DNA from: Alphaproteobacteria bacterium
GTDB taxonomy: Bacteria > Pseudomonadota > Alphaproteobacteria > UBA6615
Direction of reading: 5' to 3'
Assembly: GCA_021774575.1 (NCBI GenBank)
Contig: JAJFIX010000007.1
Coordinates: forward strand, 62,001-126,000
Length of the DNA: 64,000 nt
In this document: positions 27,542 to 34,581 of the stretch, piece by piece
Position numbering within the stretch: the first letter of the stretch is position 1
Layout of the letters: every line of letters begins with the position of its first letter
Made by a program: the position numbers and the translations under genes
Notes under the pieces: model-generated
Seen by the model: the letters and a program-made list of their open reading frames with translations, nothing else
What the model was told of the DNA's origin: nothing
The model's database searches: none

Positions 27542-28676
27542 ATGCGTCTGACTGATCTCGCGATTAAGACATTGCCACTGCCACTAAGTGGGCAGAGGGC
27601 GTACTGGGATGACCGGACCCCTGGATTTGGAATTCGGATTTCGCAAGGTGGCGCTCGCTCCTTCGTCGTGATGTATGGTGACCGAAGACGGCTGAAGACG
27701 ATCGGGCGATATCCAGGCTTGTCGCTTGCGGGCGCACACAAGGGGCGCGGCGGCTGTTAGCGGTCTATTCGTCAGATCCAGAGCCGAAGCGGACGATGAG
27801 TTACGAGACGGCGGCCACTGTCTTCTTAAATGAGTGGCGCGACAGAACACGACCGAAGACGCTAATAGGATACAGGCTCTATCTTAACCGGTTCGGTTTT
27901 CAGAAGAATGTCTCGGAAATCACTCGAGGCAATATCCATAGCGTTCTGGCCATGCTCAAAGATAAACCGGCAGCCCAAAATCAAGCCTTCACGGTAATGC
28001 GGTTGTTCTTCAACTGGGCGCTCCGAAATGAGCTTGTCGACAAACATCCAATGCGTGGTGAGCGCCGACCGGCCACGGTTTCCTCGCACGATCGGGTGCT
28101 AACCGAACCGGAATTGACCGCAGTGCTCTGCGGGGCGACAAGCTGTCCTTTCGGCACGATCGTCAGGCTGCTAGTCCTGACCGGGCAGCGCCGTGGCGAG
28201 ACCGGTGCCTTGCGGTGGGATCGGATTGACGAAGAGGAGCAGCCAATCAACCTTCCCTCATCCACTACCAAGAATAAGAGGGCCCACAACTTCCCCTATG
28301 GCAGTCTGACGAAGTCTGTTCTGGCTGCGATTCCGCGTTGTTCGCCTCTCCTCTCCTCTCCTCTCCTCTCCTCTCCTCTCCTCTCCTCTTCGAATCCGAC
28401 GAAGGCACAGCATTTTCGGCGTGGAGCAAGTCAAAAAGACACTTCGGCAAGCAGGTTGAAATTCCAGCGTGGACGTTGCACGACCTACGTCGGACTTTTA
28501 GTTCCACCCATGCCATGCTCTGCACACCGATTCACGTAACCGAAAAATTGCTCAACCACGTCTCGGGCAGCGTATTTGGCGTTGCGGCGATCTATAACCG
28601 CCACAGCTATCTGAAAGAGATGCGGGCGGCTGTGGAGACATATGAGGCCTATATTGCTAATCTAGTGCCGCTCTAG
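27542..28676 (+). pseudogene. P4-type tyrosine integrase, broken by two frame disruptions
   Basis: The N-terminal arm-binding (DUF4102-like) domain is read from 27,542 (MRLTDLAIKTLPL, DRTPGFGIRISQGG, TIGRYPGLSLA). The frame is lost at the G-run 27,742-27,745, where one extra G would restore ARRLLAVYSSDPEP. The core-binding and catalytic parts then run from about 27,750, including box I (LTGQRRGETGALRW). A tract of nine CCTCT units at 28,345 shifts the frame again. Box II follows intact in the third frame (LHDLRRTFSS, LLNHVSG, YNRHSY with the Tyr). All catalytic residues survive, so inactivation is probably recent. It sits beside the broken tRNA, as expected for a P4-type integrase. Confidence 0.85.
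28345..28389 (+). repeat. pentanucleotide tract (CCTCT)9 inside the integrase gene
   Basis: Nine perfect copies of CCTCT occupy 28,345-28,389. With two copies the reading would be CSPLLFESDEGTAFSAW, which joins the integrase halves smoothly, so two is probably the ancestral number. Any number equal to 2 modulo 3 (2, 5, 8, 11) keeps the frame; nine does not. Such tracts change length by strand slippage. Confidence 0.9.
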
Positions 28677-28692
28677 GGTTTATCACCCACAA

Positions 28693-28730
28693 GCATCATG
28701 ATGCTCCGCATTAGGAGTATCATGATGAGA
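28693..28730 (+). promoter_or_regulatory. palindromes at the alpA start, candidate operator
   Basis: GCATCATGATGC at 28,693-28,704 is a perfect 12-bp palindrome. Its core ATCATGAT recurs at 28,719-28,726, 24-25 bp downstream, overlapping the start codons of the AlpA-type gene. Two spaced copies over the start region look like an autoregulatory operator. An AGGAG ribosome site lies between them. Confidence 0.5.
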
Positions 28731-28922
28731 CTTTTATCGAAGCGGCAGCTCAAGGAGATGGTGCTTTGCTCGCCCCAACACATTGCCAGGCTGGAGAAGC
28801 CTGGGAAGTTCCCCAAGCAGGTACAACTCGGCTCGAACCGAGTGGGATGGGTCGAGGCCGAGGTATTGGACTGGCTCAAGGAGCGTATTGAGCGCAGAGA
28901 CGAGTCTACCGATATCTCTTGA
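28722..28922 (+). CDS. AlpA family phage/integrative-element regulator
   Basis: A small DNA-binding protein of 65-66 residues (start ATG 28,722 or 28,725 after AGGAG; a longer in-frame start at 28,698 lacks a ribosome site). It has the MerR-like winged helix of AlpA proteins: RLLSKRQLKEMVLCSPQHIARLE, then KFPKQVQLGSNRVGWVEAEVLDWLKERI. AlpA-type proteins control excision or integrase expression of P4-like elements. Its place just after the integrase remnant supports that, and it suggests this part of the element is still coherent. Confidence 0.85.
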   Translation: MMRLLSKRQLKEMVLCSPQHIARLEKPGKFPKQVQLGSNRVGWVEAEVLDWLKERIERRDESTDIS

Positions 28923-28930
28923 ATTGGAGA

Positions 28931-28963
28931 GGGGTGGTTGGCCCGGTTCGGTTTGACCACCCC
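28931..28963 (+). terminator. hairpin after the AlpA-type gene
   Basis: GGGGTGGT at 28,931-28,938 is exactly complementary to ACCACCCC at 28,956-28,963, eight bases after the stop codon. The following sequence is A-rich without a T-run, so efficiency as a terminator is uncertain. Confidence 0.45.
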
Positions 28964-29388
28964 ACTGATTCAAAATAACCCGGTGGCTTGCGCTTGACAG
29001 GGTGCGTGGTGGCAGCCCCGGTTGCTTATGCATTCGATCATGCGTTCCCGTATGCATAATCGGTATGCAGAAGCATTAAGGTCCGTTGATGAACATGCCG
29101 GAACAAGAAATGTTGTTAGATTGCCGCGACTTAATTCTCTTTTTCTATTGAGAAATATGTGGACGGGGGGCCAACGGCGTTTATTTGTATTGGCGTTACT
29201 GTCAGCTGGTTTGTGCAGAGGGCGTTGAGTAAAGAATATTCAAGGGCACATACCAACAAATAGGTGAAAACTGTGACTCATACCTGGTCATGGCGAACGT
29301 GTACGGGTGAACGTCTATCGTCTAGTCTCATATTCAAATGCCTGAAACGGTTTACACGAGCGTCGATAGGATTGGCTAGCGGAAGCGC
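28964..29388. other. intergenic region without an assignable gene
   Basis: No convincing gene is seen. A 68-codon plus-strand frame at 29,022-29,228 has no family resemblance and no ribosome site. The stretch 29,025-29,080 repeats ATGCAT/TATGC-type words several times (ATGCATTCGATCATGC, TATGCATAATCGGTATGC), possibly a protein-binding cluster. The region probably holds promoters for the replication-relaxation gene. Confidence 0.4.
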
Positions 29389-30177
29389 ATGGTCCGATCG
29401 CCGCCGACGTTCCGGGTTAAATTGACCAAGCGCGATATCGCATGGCTGCTGGCATTACACCGGCACGGTATGCTGTCGGCCTCCCATTTACACGAGTTCA
29501 CAAAGGCGGATATGCGAAGCGCGCGTAGTGCGCGGTATCGCCTGCGCCAACTCTTGGACAGCGGCTATCTAGATCGCCCGTGGCAGCAACAAGATACGGC
29601 GTTCGCGCTTAATAATATGATGGTCTATGCACTCACGGAGGCAGGGGAGACAGCCCTAGGTGCACGGAACCTCGTTCCGGCAAAAGCGCAAGCGCCGTCC
29701 CGCCCTTGGGCTCATTCCCTGATGGTGTCGTCAATAACAGCGTCGATAGAGCTCGAGGCCGGTAAACACGGGGTTCGGTTTATCGGTCAGGATGGGGTTT
29801 TCTCACGATCCGGAGCATCCCCTGGCGCCAAGGTTCGGTTTGCGCACGGTGGGCAGGCCCATTTCGGAAAACTCATTCCTGATCGGCTGTTCGGCTTGCA
29901 ATATCAAACCGACAAAGGAGCGGTCTATCGTTTTTTCCTGTTGGAGGCAGATAGGGGGACAGAGCCACACCGCGCGGCAAATTTTGCCAGAAAATCACAC
30001 GTTAAGACCATTCTGCAATATCGAGAGTTCATCGGTTGTGGCATGTATCGAAGGTACTACGGCCTATCTGCCAATATTCTGGTCCTGCATGTAACTCGCA
30101 GTGCCGTGCAAATGAACAATATCATGGGGGTCATTGATGAGTTCTGCGGTGGCGGAATTTTCTACATGCTATTCTAA
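29389..30177 (+). CDS. replication-relaxation family protein
   Basis: A 262-residue protein resembling the Replic_Relax family of plasmids and integrative elements. The N-terminal winged helix is KRDIAWLLALHRHGMLSASHLH, then RYRLRQLLDSGYLDRPW. Later blocks typical of the family are HSLMVSSITASIELE, LIPDRLFGLQYQT and FFLLEADRGTEPHRA (an acidic nuclease-like patch), with KTILQYREFI after them. Members are thought to act in replication initiation or DNA relaxation of mobile elements; the biochemical activity is not well established. It stands alone between gaps, on the same strand as the other element genes. Confidence 0.75.
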   Translation: MVRSPPTFRVKLTKRDIAWLLALHRHGMLSASHLHEFTKADMRSARSARYRLRQLLDSGYLDRPWQQQDTAFALNNMMVYALTEAGETALGARNLVPAKAQAPSRPWAHSLMVSSITASIELEAGKHGVRFIGQDGVFSRSGASPGAKVRFAHGGQAHFGKLIPDRLFGLQYQTDKGAVYRFFLLEADRGTEPHRAANFARKSHVKTILQYREFIGCGMYRRYYGLSANILVLHVTRSAVQMNNIMGVIDEFCGGGIFYMLF

Positions 30178-30313
30178 AATGCGCCGGAGTTCGTGGAATA
30201 TTCGAAGCCACCAAGACTGATGCCGTGGCTGTTTTCGGCTGCATGGCTGCGCAGCAACTTAGCGCCAATCGATATTTGCCGGCCCTAGATTATCGGGCTG
30301 CTCCTCAAGCGAT

Positions 30314-30595
30314 TTAGCCCGCTGACCGCTGGCAGGCCGCGTTCGATACGGGATAACCGTCGCCGGCCCTGACGCCCTTGGCTTCGAACGCTGCAGTGAT
30401 TTTCGTGTCGAAGAAGTCAAGCGCCAACACTTTGTTTTTTATTCCCGCGCGATCGAGTTCGGTTACGATTAGGTCGATAAACCGAACGACCGCAGCCTCA
30501 TGCGCCGAGGCGCCCATTGTCGGAGCAATCCGCCCATGGGGGTTATCGGGCGTTAGGACCGGGGGGAGGGGGGGGATATAAAAAATGAGGAACAA
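30314..30595 (-). pseudogene. possible fragment of an M24-type (creatinase N-like) protein
   Basis: A 93-codon minus-strand frame. LTPDNPHGRIAPTMGASAHEA and VLALDFFDTKITAAFEAKG followed by AGDGYPV look like part of the N-terminal domain of an M24 metallopeptidase-like protein, judged from memory of the family. No metal-binding domain follows: the frame ends after SNAACQRSAG. A run of six and eight C residues near its start (30,561-30,575) makes the beginning uncertain. It is read against the surrounding element genes and is likely debris. It could instead be an unrelated chance frame. Confidence 0.35.
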
Positions 30596-30684
30596 CCCTA
30601 TGCAAAGTATGATTATGACGATGATTTGGTCGAAAAACTGTGCTATTTGTGGTTAACTGGATGGTTGATGAGATGAGGAATAAA

Positions 30685-31281
30685 ATGGCCAAAGCGAAGC
30701 GAGGCGCCACCCCGAAGGCGCCGATCGATACCGATACTTTAAGGGCTGCCGGTGGCTCTACGAGCGCTGAGTTTGGGAACCAAGTAATTGGCCAAACAAT
30801 CCAGTCGATTTATCCCGGAAGTAGCTCTGTCGGGGCAGCAGAAAAACACGATATTTTTCTTGGCATCAAGACGCTGGCATGTATTCGCCCGGAAGACGAA
30901 ATAGAAGCTATGCTTGTTGCCCAAATGATCGGATCTCACAATGCGGCCATGGAATGCCTCCGCAGAGCGGCGCTCCAACAGCAAACATTCGAAGGCCGTG
31001 ATGTTAACCTGAAGCATGCGGCCAAACTTCAATCGATCTATGCGCGACAGCTTGAGGTTTTGGATAAGCGTCGGGGTAAAGGTCACCAGCAAGTCACCGT
31101 TAAACACGTGCATGTTGAGTCCGGTGGCCAAGCGATCGTCGGAAATGTCGGCACGCCAAACGATGAGACGAAAGGTGGGCGGCGTAAGAAACTTCAACCG
31201 GATGCAATTGCAAATGAGCCAGGAGACATCATGGATTTGCATGTTTCGGAGAAGATACCAACCCGGAAGCGCATTTCCTAA
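30685..31281 (+). CDS. hypothetical protein of an integrative element
   Basis: A protein of 198 residues from the ATG at 30,685, which follows GATGAGGAATAAA; earlier in-frame ATGs lack a ribosome site. The N-terminus is basic (MAKAKRGATPKAP). The central part is predicted helical (HDIFLGIKTLACIRPEDEIEAMLVAQMIGSHNAAMECLRRA, then LKHAAKLQSIYARQLEVLDKRRG). A KHVHVESGGQAIVGNVG segment and a disordered basic tail follow. I do not recognise a defined domain. Similar proteins are seen in alphaproteobacteria beside the small HGG-motif protein that follows 9 bp downstream here, so the two probably form one unit. Confidence 0.65.
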   Translation: MAKAKRGATPKAPIDTDTLRAAGGSTSAEFGNQVIGQTIQSIYPGSSSVGAAEKHDIFLGIKTLACIRPEDEIEAMLVAQMIGSHNAAMECLRRAALQQQTFEGRDVNLKHAAKLQSIYARQLEVLDKRRGKGHQQVTVKHVHVESGGQAIVGNVGTPNDETKGGRRKKLQPDAIANEPGDIMDLHVSEKIPTRKRIS

Positions 31282-31290
31282 AATCGCACA

Positions 31291-31560
31291 ATGACAACTG
31301 ATCACCAGCGCAACACTGGACCAATGTTGGTGAGTTCACGTTGCGGGGCTAAAACACGAAGCGGCAGACCCTGCAAATCACCGGCAGTTGGTGGCAAAAA
31401 GCGATGCAGGATGCACGGAGGAGCCGAAGGTTCTGGCGCACCCAAGGGCAACAAGAACGCCTTGAAACATGGTTATTATACGAGAGAGTCCATCGAAGAG
31501 CGCAAGCGCCTGAGCGCTTTTATTCGCGAGGCCAACAGCACTCTTGATGAGCTCAAATAG
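31291..31560 (+). CDS. small HGGxSTG-type protein
   Basis: An 89-residue basic protein with the signature CGAKTRSGRPCKSPAVGGKKRCRMHGG, then GSGAPKGNKNALKHGYYT. The four Cys/His residues of the first segment probably bind zinc. The motif is widespread in phages and integrative elements, often listed as a HGGxSTG-domain protein, with no established function. It starts 9 bp after the preceding hypothetical gene and is likely co-transcribed. The C-terminal helix ESIEERKRLSAFIREANSTLDEL may mediate partner contact. Confidence 0.75.
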   Translation: MTTDHQRNTGPMLVSSRCGAKTRSGRPCKSPAVGGKKRCRMHGGAEGSGAPKGNKNALKHGYYTRESIEERKRLSAFIREANSTLDELK

Positions 31561-31596
31561 CCAATGTTCTCTTGGCCGGAAGCATGAGCAAGGGGC

Positions 31597-31839
31597 TCAT
31601 TTAGGTCGGGTCCGCAGACGAACACCGGGCCCATCATTTGGGGTGCCGATAAACTCAATACCATTTTTCTCTAGCGTCGCTTTGACAGCCTCAATAGTCC
31701 GCATATTGCCGGCCGGAATTCCGTCGGCCTTTTCGAATTTAATCACAGTGTTGACATTTACTCCCGCCTTCTCGGCAAGCGTAGCTGATGACCAGCGCAA
31801 AAATGCCCGTGCAGATCGAATTTGTAATCCAGTTAACAA
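31597..31839 (-). CDS. XRE-family helix-turn-helix regulator
   Basis: An 80-residue Cro/CI-type protein. The HTH is IRSARAFLRWSSATLAEKAGVNVNTVIKFEK, followed by AVKATLEKNGIEFIG, a C-terminal pattern typical of short XRE regulators. It is divergent from the recombinase gene across a 75-bp AT-rich space that contains an inverted repeat over a -10 box. A repressor role over the recombinase and itself is the natural inference. Confidence 0.85.
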   Translation of the reverse strand: MLTGLQIRSARAFLRWSSATLAEKAGVNVNTVIKFEKADGIPAGNMRTIEAVKATLEKNGIEFIGTPNDGPGVRLRTRPK

Positions 31840-31868
31840 GCTGGCTCCAAAATAGTTGTTTTCACTAA

Positions 31869-31893
31869 ATAAATAGTATAATAATCTATTTAT
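31869..31893. promoter_or_regulatory. inverted repeat over a -10 box between XRE regulator and recombinase
   Basis: ATAAATAG at 31,869-31,876 and CTATTTAT at 31,886-31,893 form eight-base arms spaced by nine bases. TATAAT at 31,877-31,882 sits between them and is a perfect -10 for the recombinase at 31,915; a fair -35 candidate is TTGTTT near 31,855, at a short 15-16 bp spacing. A regulator bound to the arms would block the promoter. Confidence 0.55.
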
Positions 31894-31914
31894 GTGTACC
31901 TATAGTGATATACC

Positions 31915-32961
31915 ATGAATCGCGCGAATCTCGAAAATCGTTTTGGACAGTCACCGTGGAGCCCAACTCCGCCATGGCGGAGTCCAGCGTCTAGAAATTT
32001 TTCCGCCAATGATCTCGACTTACTCATCTCGGAACTTTTCCAAGAACTTGAAGGGGCCTATGCGCCGGCGACCCTGAGCTCGTACCGCAGTGATTTCGAA
32101 TGTTTCAGGCGCTGGTGTATGAGCTCTGGTCATGACTCCCTTCCGGCTAACCCAGGTGCGATTGCTGACTTTATCGCCGCCGAAACAGAAAGAATCAGTC
32201 CCGCAACCGTCCGCCGCCGCGTTTCCGCGATTAGCACCCTACACGTTCTCGCCGAAGTCCCAGACCCCACCAAATCACGAGCTGTTCGTCTGGCTCTACG
32301 TCGTATGTTTCGACTTAAAGGGCGGCGTCAGAGCCAAGCCCTTGGCCTCACCGCTGACCTTCGTGATAAGTTGCTTGCCGCCACTACCAACGATTTAATT
32401 GGCCTCAGAGATCGTGCCCTCGTCTCGATCGCCTACGACACTCTACGAAGACGGTCCGAACTTGTCGCTCTGAGAATAGATGACCTTCAACCAGTAGACG
32501 AAGGCGGCGCAATCATCCTCGTTCGTCATTCCAAATCCGATCAAGAGGGCGAAGGCAAATACGCCTACGTCGCCCCTCAATCCCTGGACCATTGCCGCCA
32601 ATGGATTCAAGAAGCGGAGCTAGACCGCGGCCATCTCCTTCGCGCCGTCGACCGACATGGCCGCGTTGGCGAAACCCTCTACCCAGGATCTGTCGGCCGG
32701 GTTTACAAAAAATTGGCCCGCAACGCAGGTCTCCCCGACGAAACAGTGCGGCGCCTATCCGGCCACTCAGCACGAGTCGGCGCCGCCCAAGACATGGCCG
32801 CAGCCGGCATAGACATCATAGCTATCATGCAAGCGGGTGGCTGGCGCACGCCAGATATCGTGGGTAGGTATATTGAGAATTTGGATGTGATGCGCGGCGG
32901 TAGATATCGGTTGGAGGTCTATCAGCAAGAACGTGATTCGAGAAATGGGCGGCGTCTCTAA
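31915..32961 (+). CDS. tyrosine recombinase/site-specific integrase
   Basis: A 348-residue recombinase. The SAM-like core-binding domain covers about residues 30-120 (LEGAYAPATLSSYRSDFECFRRWC, SPATVRRRVSAISTLH). The catalytic domain shows the first Arg in YDTLRRRSELVALR, the His/Arg pair in LSGHSARVGAAQDM, a Trp replacing the second His in QAGGWRTPDIVGRYIEN, and the nucleophilic Tyr in that last block. Unlike the nearby P4-type integrase it is intact and lacks the arm domain. It is divergent from the XRE regulator. It may move this element or a separate one. Confidence 0.88.
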   Translation: MNRANLENRFGQSPWSPTPPWRSPASRNFSANDLDLLISELFQELEGAYAPATLSSYRSDFECFRRWCMSSGHDSLPANPGAIADFIAAETERISPATVRRRVSAISTLHVLAEVPDPTKSRAVRLALRRMFRLKGRRQSQALGLTADLRDKLLAATTNDLIGLRDRALVSIAYDTLRRRSELVALRIDDLQPVDEGGAIILVRHSKSDQEGEGKYAYVAPQSLDHCRQWIQEAELDRGHLLRAVDRHGRVGETLYPGSVGRVYKKLARNAGLPDETVRRLSGHSARVGAAQDMAAAGIDIIAIMQAGGWRTPDIVGRYIENLDVMRGGRYRLEVYQQERDSRNGRRL

Positions 32962-33237
32962 ATTGATTTAGGATCCAATATGCAAAAATATGCTGAGCGG
33001 AGCGCACCGCACCGCGCCGCACTTCTAATTACAATATAACGACATTTTTTCCACTACAGGCTCAAATGCGCGCAGAGGTGTCAATCCGTAAAATAATGTG
33101 GGGGGAATTTTTCTATAGGCAATGGCGGCTCCTGGCCAATTTCTCCAAGAAATTAGAGATGTTGAAAAGTAGGATTTTCTCGGCATGATATCTGAGGGGT
33201 TTTGATCGAGACATAACGATATAGCGATGCACAAATC

Positions 33238-34110
33238 ATGGGGATAATGAAACGGACGGAGCGCGGTGTGTCGGTATTTGAGCTGAGCCACGAGCATGGA
33301 ATGAGCAGCTCCAGATTTTATAAATGGCGCTCGGGGTTTGGTAGCATGGATGCATCTCTGATTGGCGAGGTGAAGGATCTGGCGGAGTTGAACCGTCGGC
33401 TTAAAAAAATGTATGCCAAGATGAGCGTGTAGAACGAGCTTCTTACGGAGGCGCTTGGAAAAAAAGTGTTATTGCGGTCTCAGCGCCGCGAAATGGTCGT
33501 TCATTCGGTCGCACTGCACAGGGTCATTATTGCACTGGCCCTCAGGTATTTTTCCATCAGCGAGACCTGTTTTCGCTACCTGTGCAAGTGGATTGACGAG
33601 AATGGGATAATTGCCGAATGGCTCGTGAACCCTACGAGCAACCATCGGTCTTGAGAGGATTATGTTTTTTGTATCTGCTCAACTCCAAGGGGTTCGACAG
33701 GAACCACAAACGGGTTTACCGCATCTATTGCGGGCTGGAGCTAAACCTGCGGATAAGGCCCAAGAAATGCCTGAAACGCCATAAGCCGGACGCACTGGCT
33801 GTGCCTGACAATCCGAACCATACATGGTTGACGGAATACATGGTAGATCAACTGGAGGACGGGCGATACATCCGGCCGCTGAACCTACTGGACGACTTCA
33901 ACAGCGAAGGGCTCGGCATCGAAGTGGGCTTCTCGCTGCGTGTCGAACGGTTTGTGCGTAGGTTGCGCCGGATCATTGAATAAAGCGGGCAACCACAGAC
34001 AATTGGGGTGGACAACGGGCCGGAATACATCAGTGGAATGTTGATGAGCTGGGTTGAGAGAAACGCCATTCACATTGAACATATCCAACTCGGCAATCCA
34101 TCGCCGAAGC
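33238..34110 (+). pseudogene. IS3-family transposase remnant (orfA and orfB)
   Basis: The orfA part (33,238-33,430) has the HTH KRTERGVSVFELSHEHGMSSSRFYKW and ends in an in-frame stop at MSV, where related elements read on into NELLTEALGKK. The orfB part continues in broken frames: [56 protein letters not shown] (D of the DDE triad changed to E), [21 protein letters not shown] and VDNGPEYISGML. At least three frame breaks or stops occur. Homology ends near 34,110, where a different IS3 fragment begins. The 276 bp before it hold no gene, only a short GCACC-type repeat at 32,994-33,023. Confidence 0.8.
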
Positions 34111-34129
34111 GGCCATATTATTTGGTTGC

Positions 34130-34530
34130 GCCGGAGTGTCTTGCCTCCTCAAAGATATGCAAAGCTTTATCGGTTTCTGTTAAAGTATTTAGGGGCCAAG
34201 ACACCTGTTCATCCGATCCGACAAATGGTCCTGAGTTCGTTGCTGGCACCCTCCAAACATGGCTGAAGAAGTTAGAAATCAAACCGATCCAAATCTATCC
34301 AGGCAGCCCCTGGGAGAACGGCTACAACGAGCGTTTCAACGGTACCTTACGCCGAAAGGCGCTGAACGCCGAGTGGTTCTCAACCATCCGCCAAGCTCAA
34401 ATTGTCATCTGAAAATGGATCAGGCAGCACAATCATATCCGCCCGCATCAGGCCCTAATCATGCGACCATCGGTCCCCGAAATTCTTCTACAAAATGGCA
34501 TATGAAGGTGGGGCTTTACAAGCTGAACCT
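34130..34530 (+). pseudogene. second IS3-family transposase fragment
   Basis: Only the C-terminal part of a transposase integrase core is present: NGPEFVAGTLQTWLKKLEIKPIQIYPGSPWENGYNERFNGTLR (with the catalytic Glu in the last part), then NAEWFSTIRQAQIVI, a stop, and KWIRQHNHIRPHQALIMRPSVPEILLQNG in the next frame. The upstream YLGAKTPVH piece is in another frame. The GSPWENGY motif marks a subgroup different from the neighbouring remnant. It ends 50-80 bp after asnB's own end on the opposite strand. Confidence 0.75.
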
Positions 34531-34581
34531 AATACCATTTTAGTTTCAAGTAAAAATAGATAGAGTATGTGAAAATGATAT

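Noticed and set aside
29022-29228. 68-codon frame upstream of the replication-relaxation gene
   Set aside because: No ribosome site, no recognisable features, and its start lies in a repeated ATGCAT-type stretch.
30561-30575. G6-A-G8 run as a G-quadruplex or phase-variable tract
   Set aside because: Only two G-runs are present, in what is probably a decayed gene; nothing ties it to a regulated gene.
31597-31839. XRE regulator as the antitoxin of a toxin-antitoxin pair
   Set aside because: No small toxin-like gene adjoins it on the same strand; the divergent partner is a recombinase.
32994-33023. GCACC/GCGCC short tandem repeat after the recombinase
   Set aside because: Three to four imperfect units only; could be part of an attachment site, but no second copy was found.
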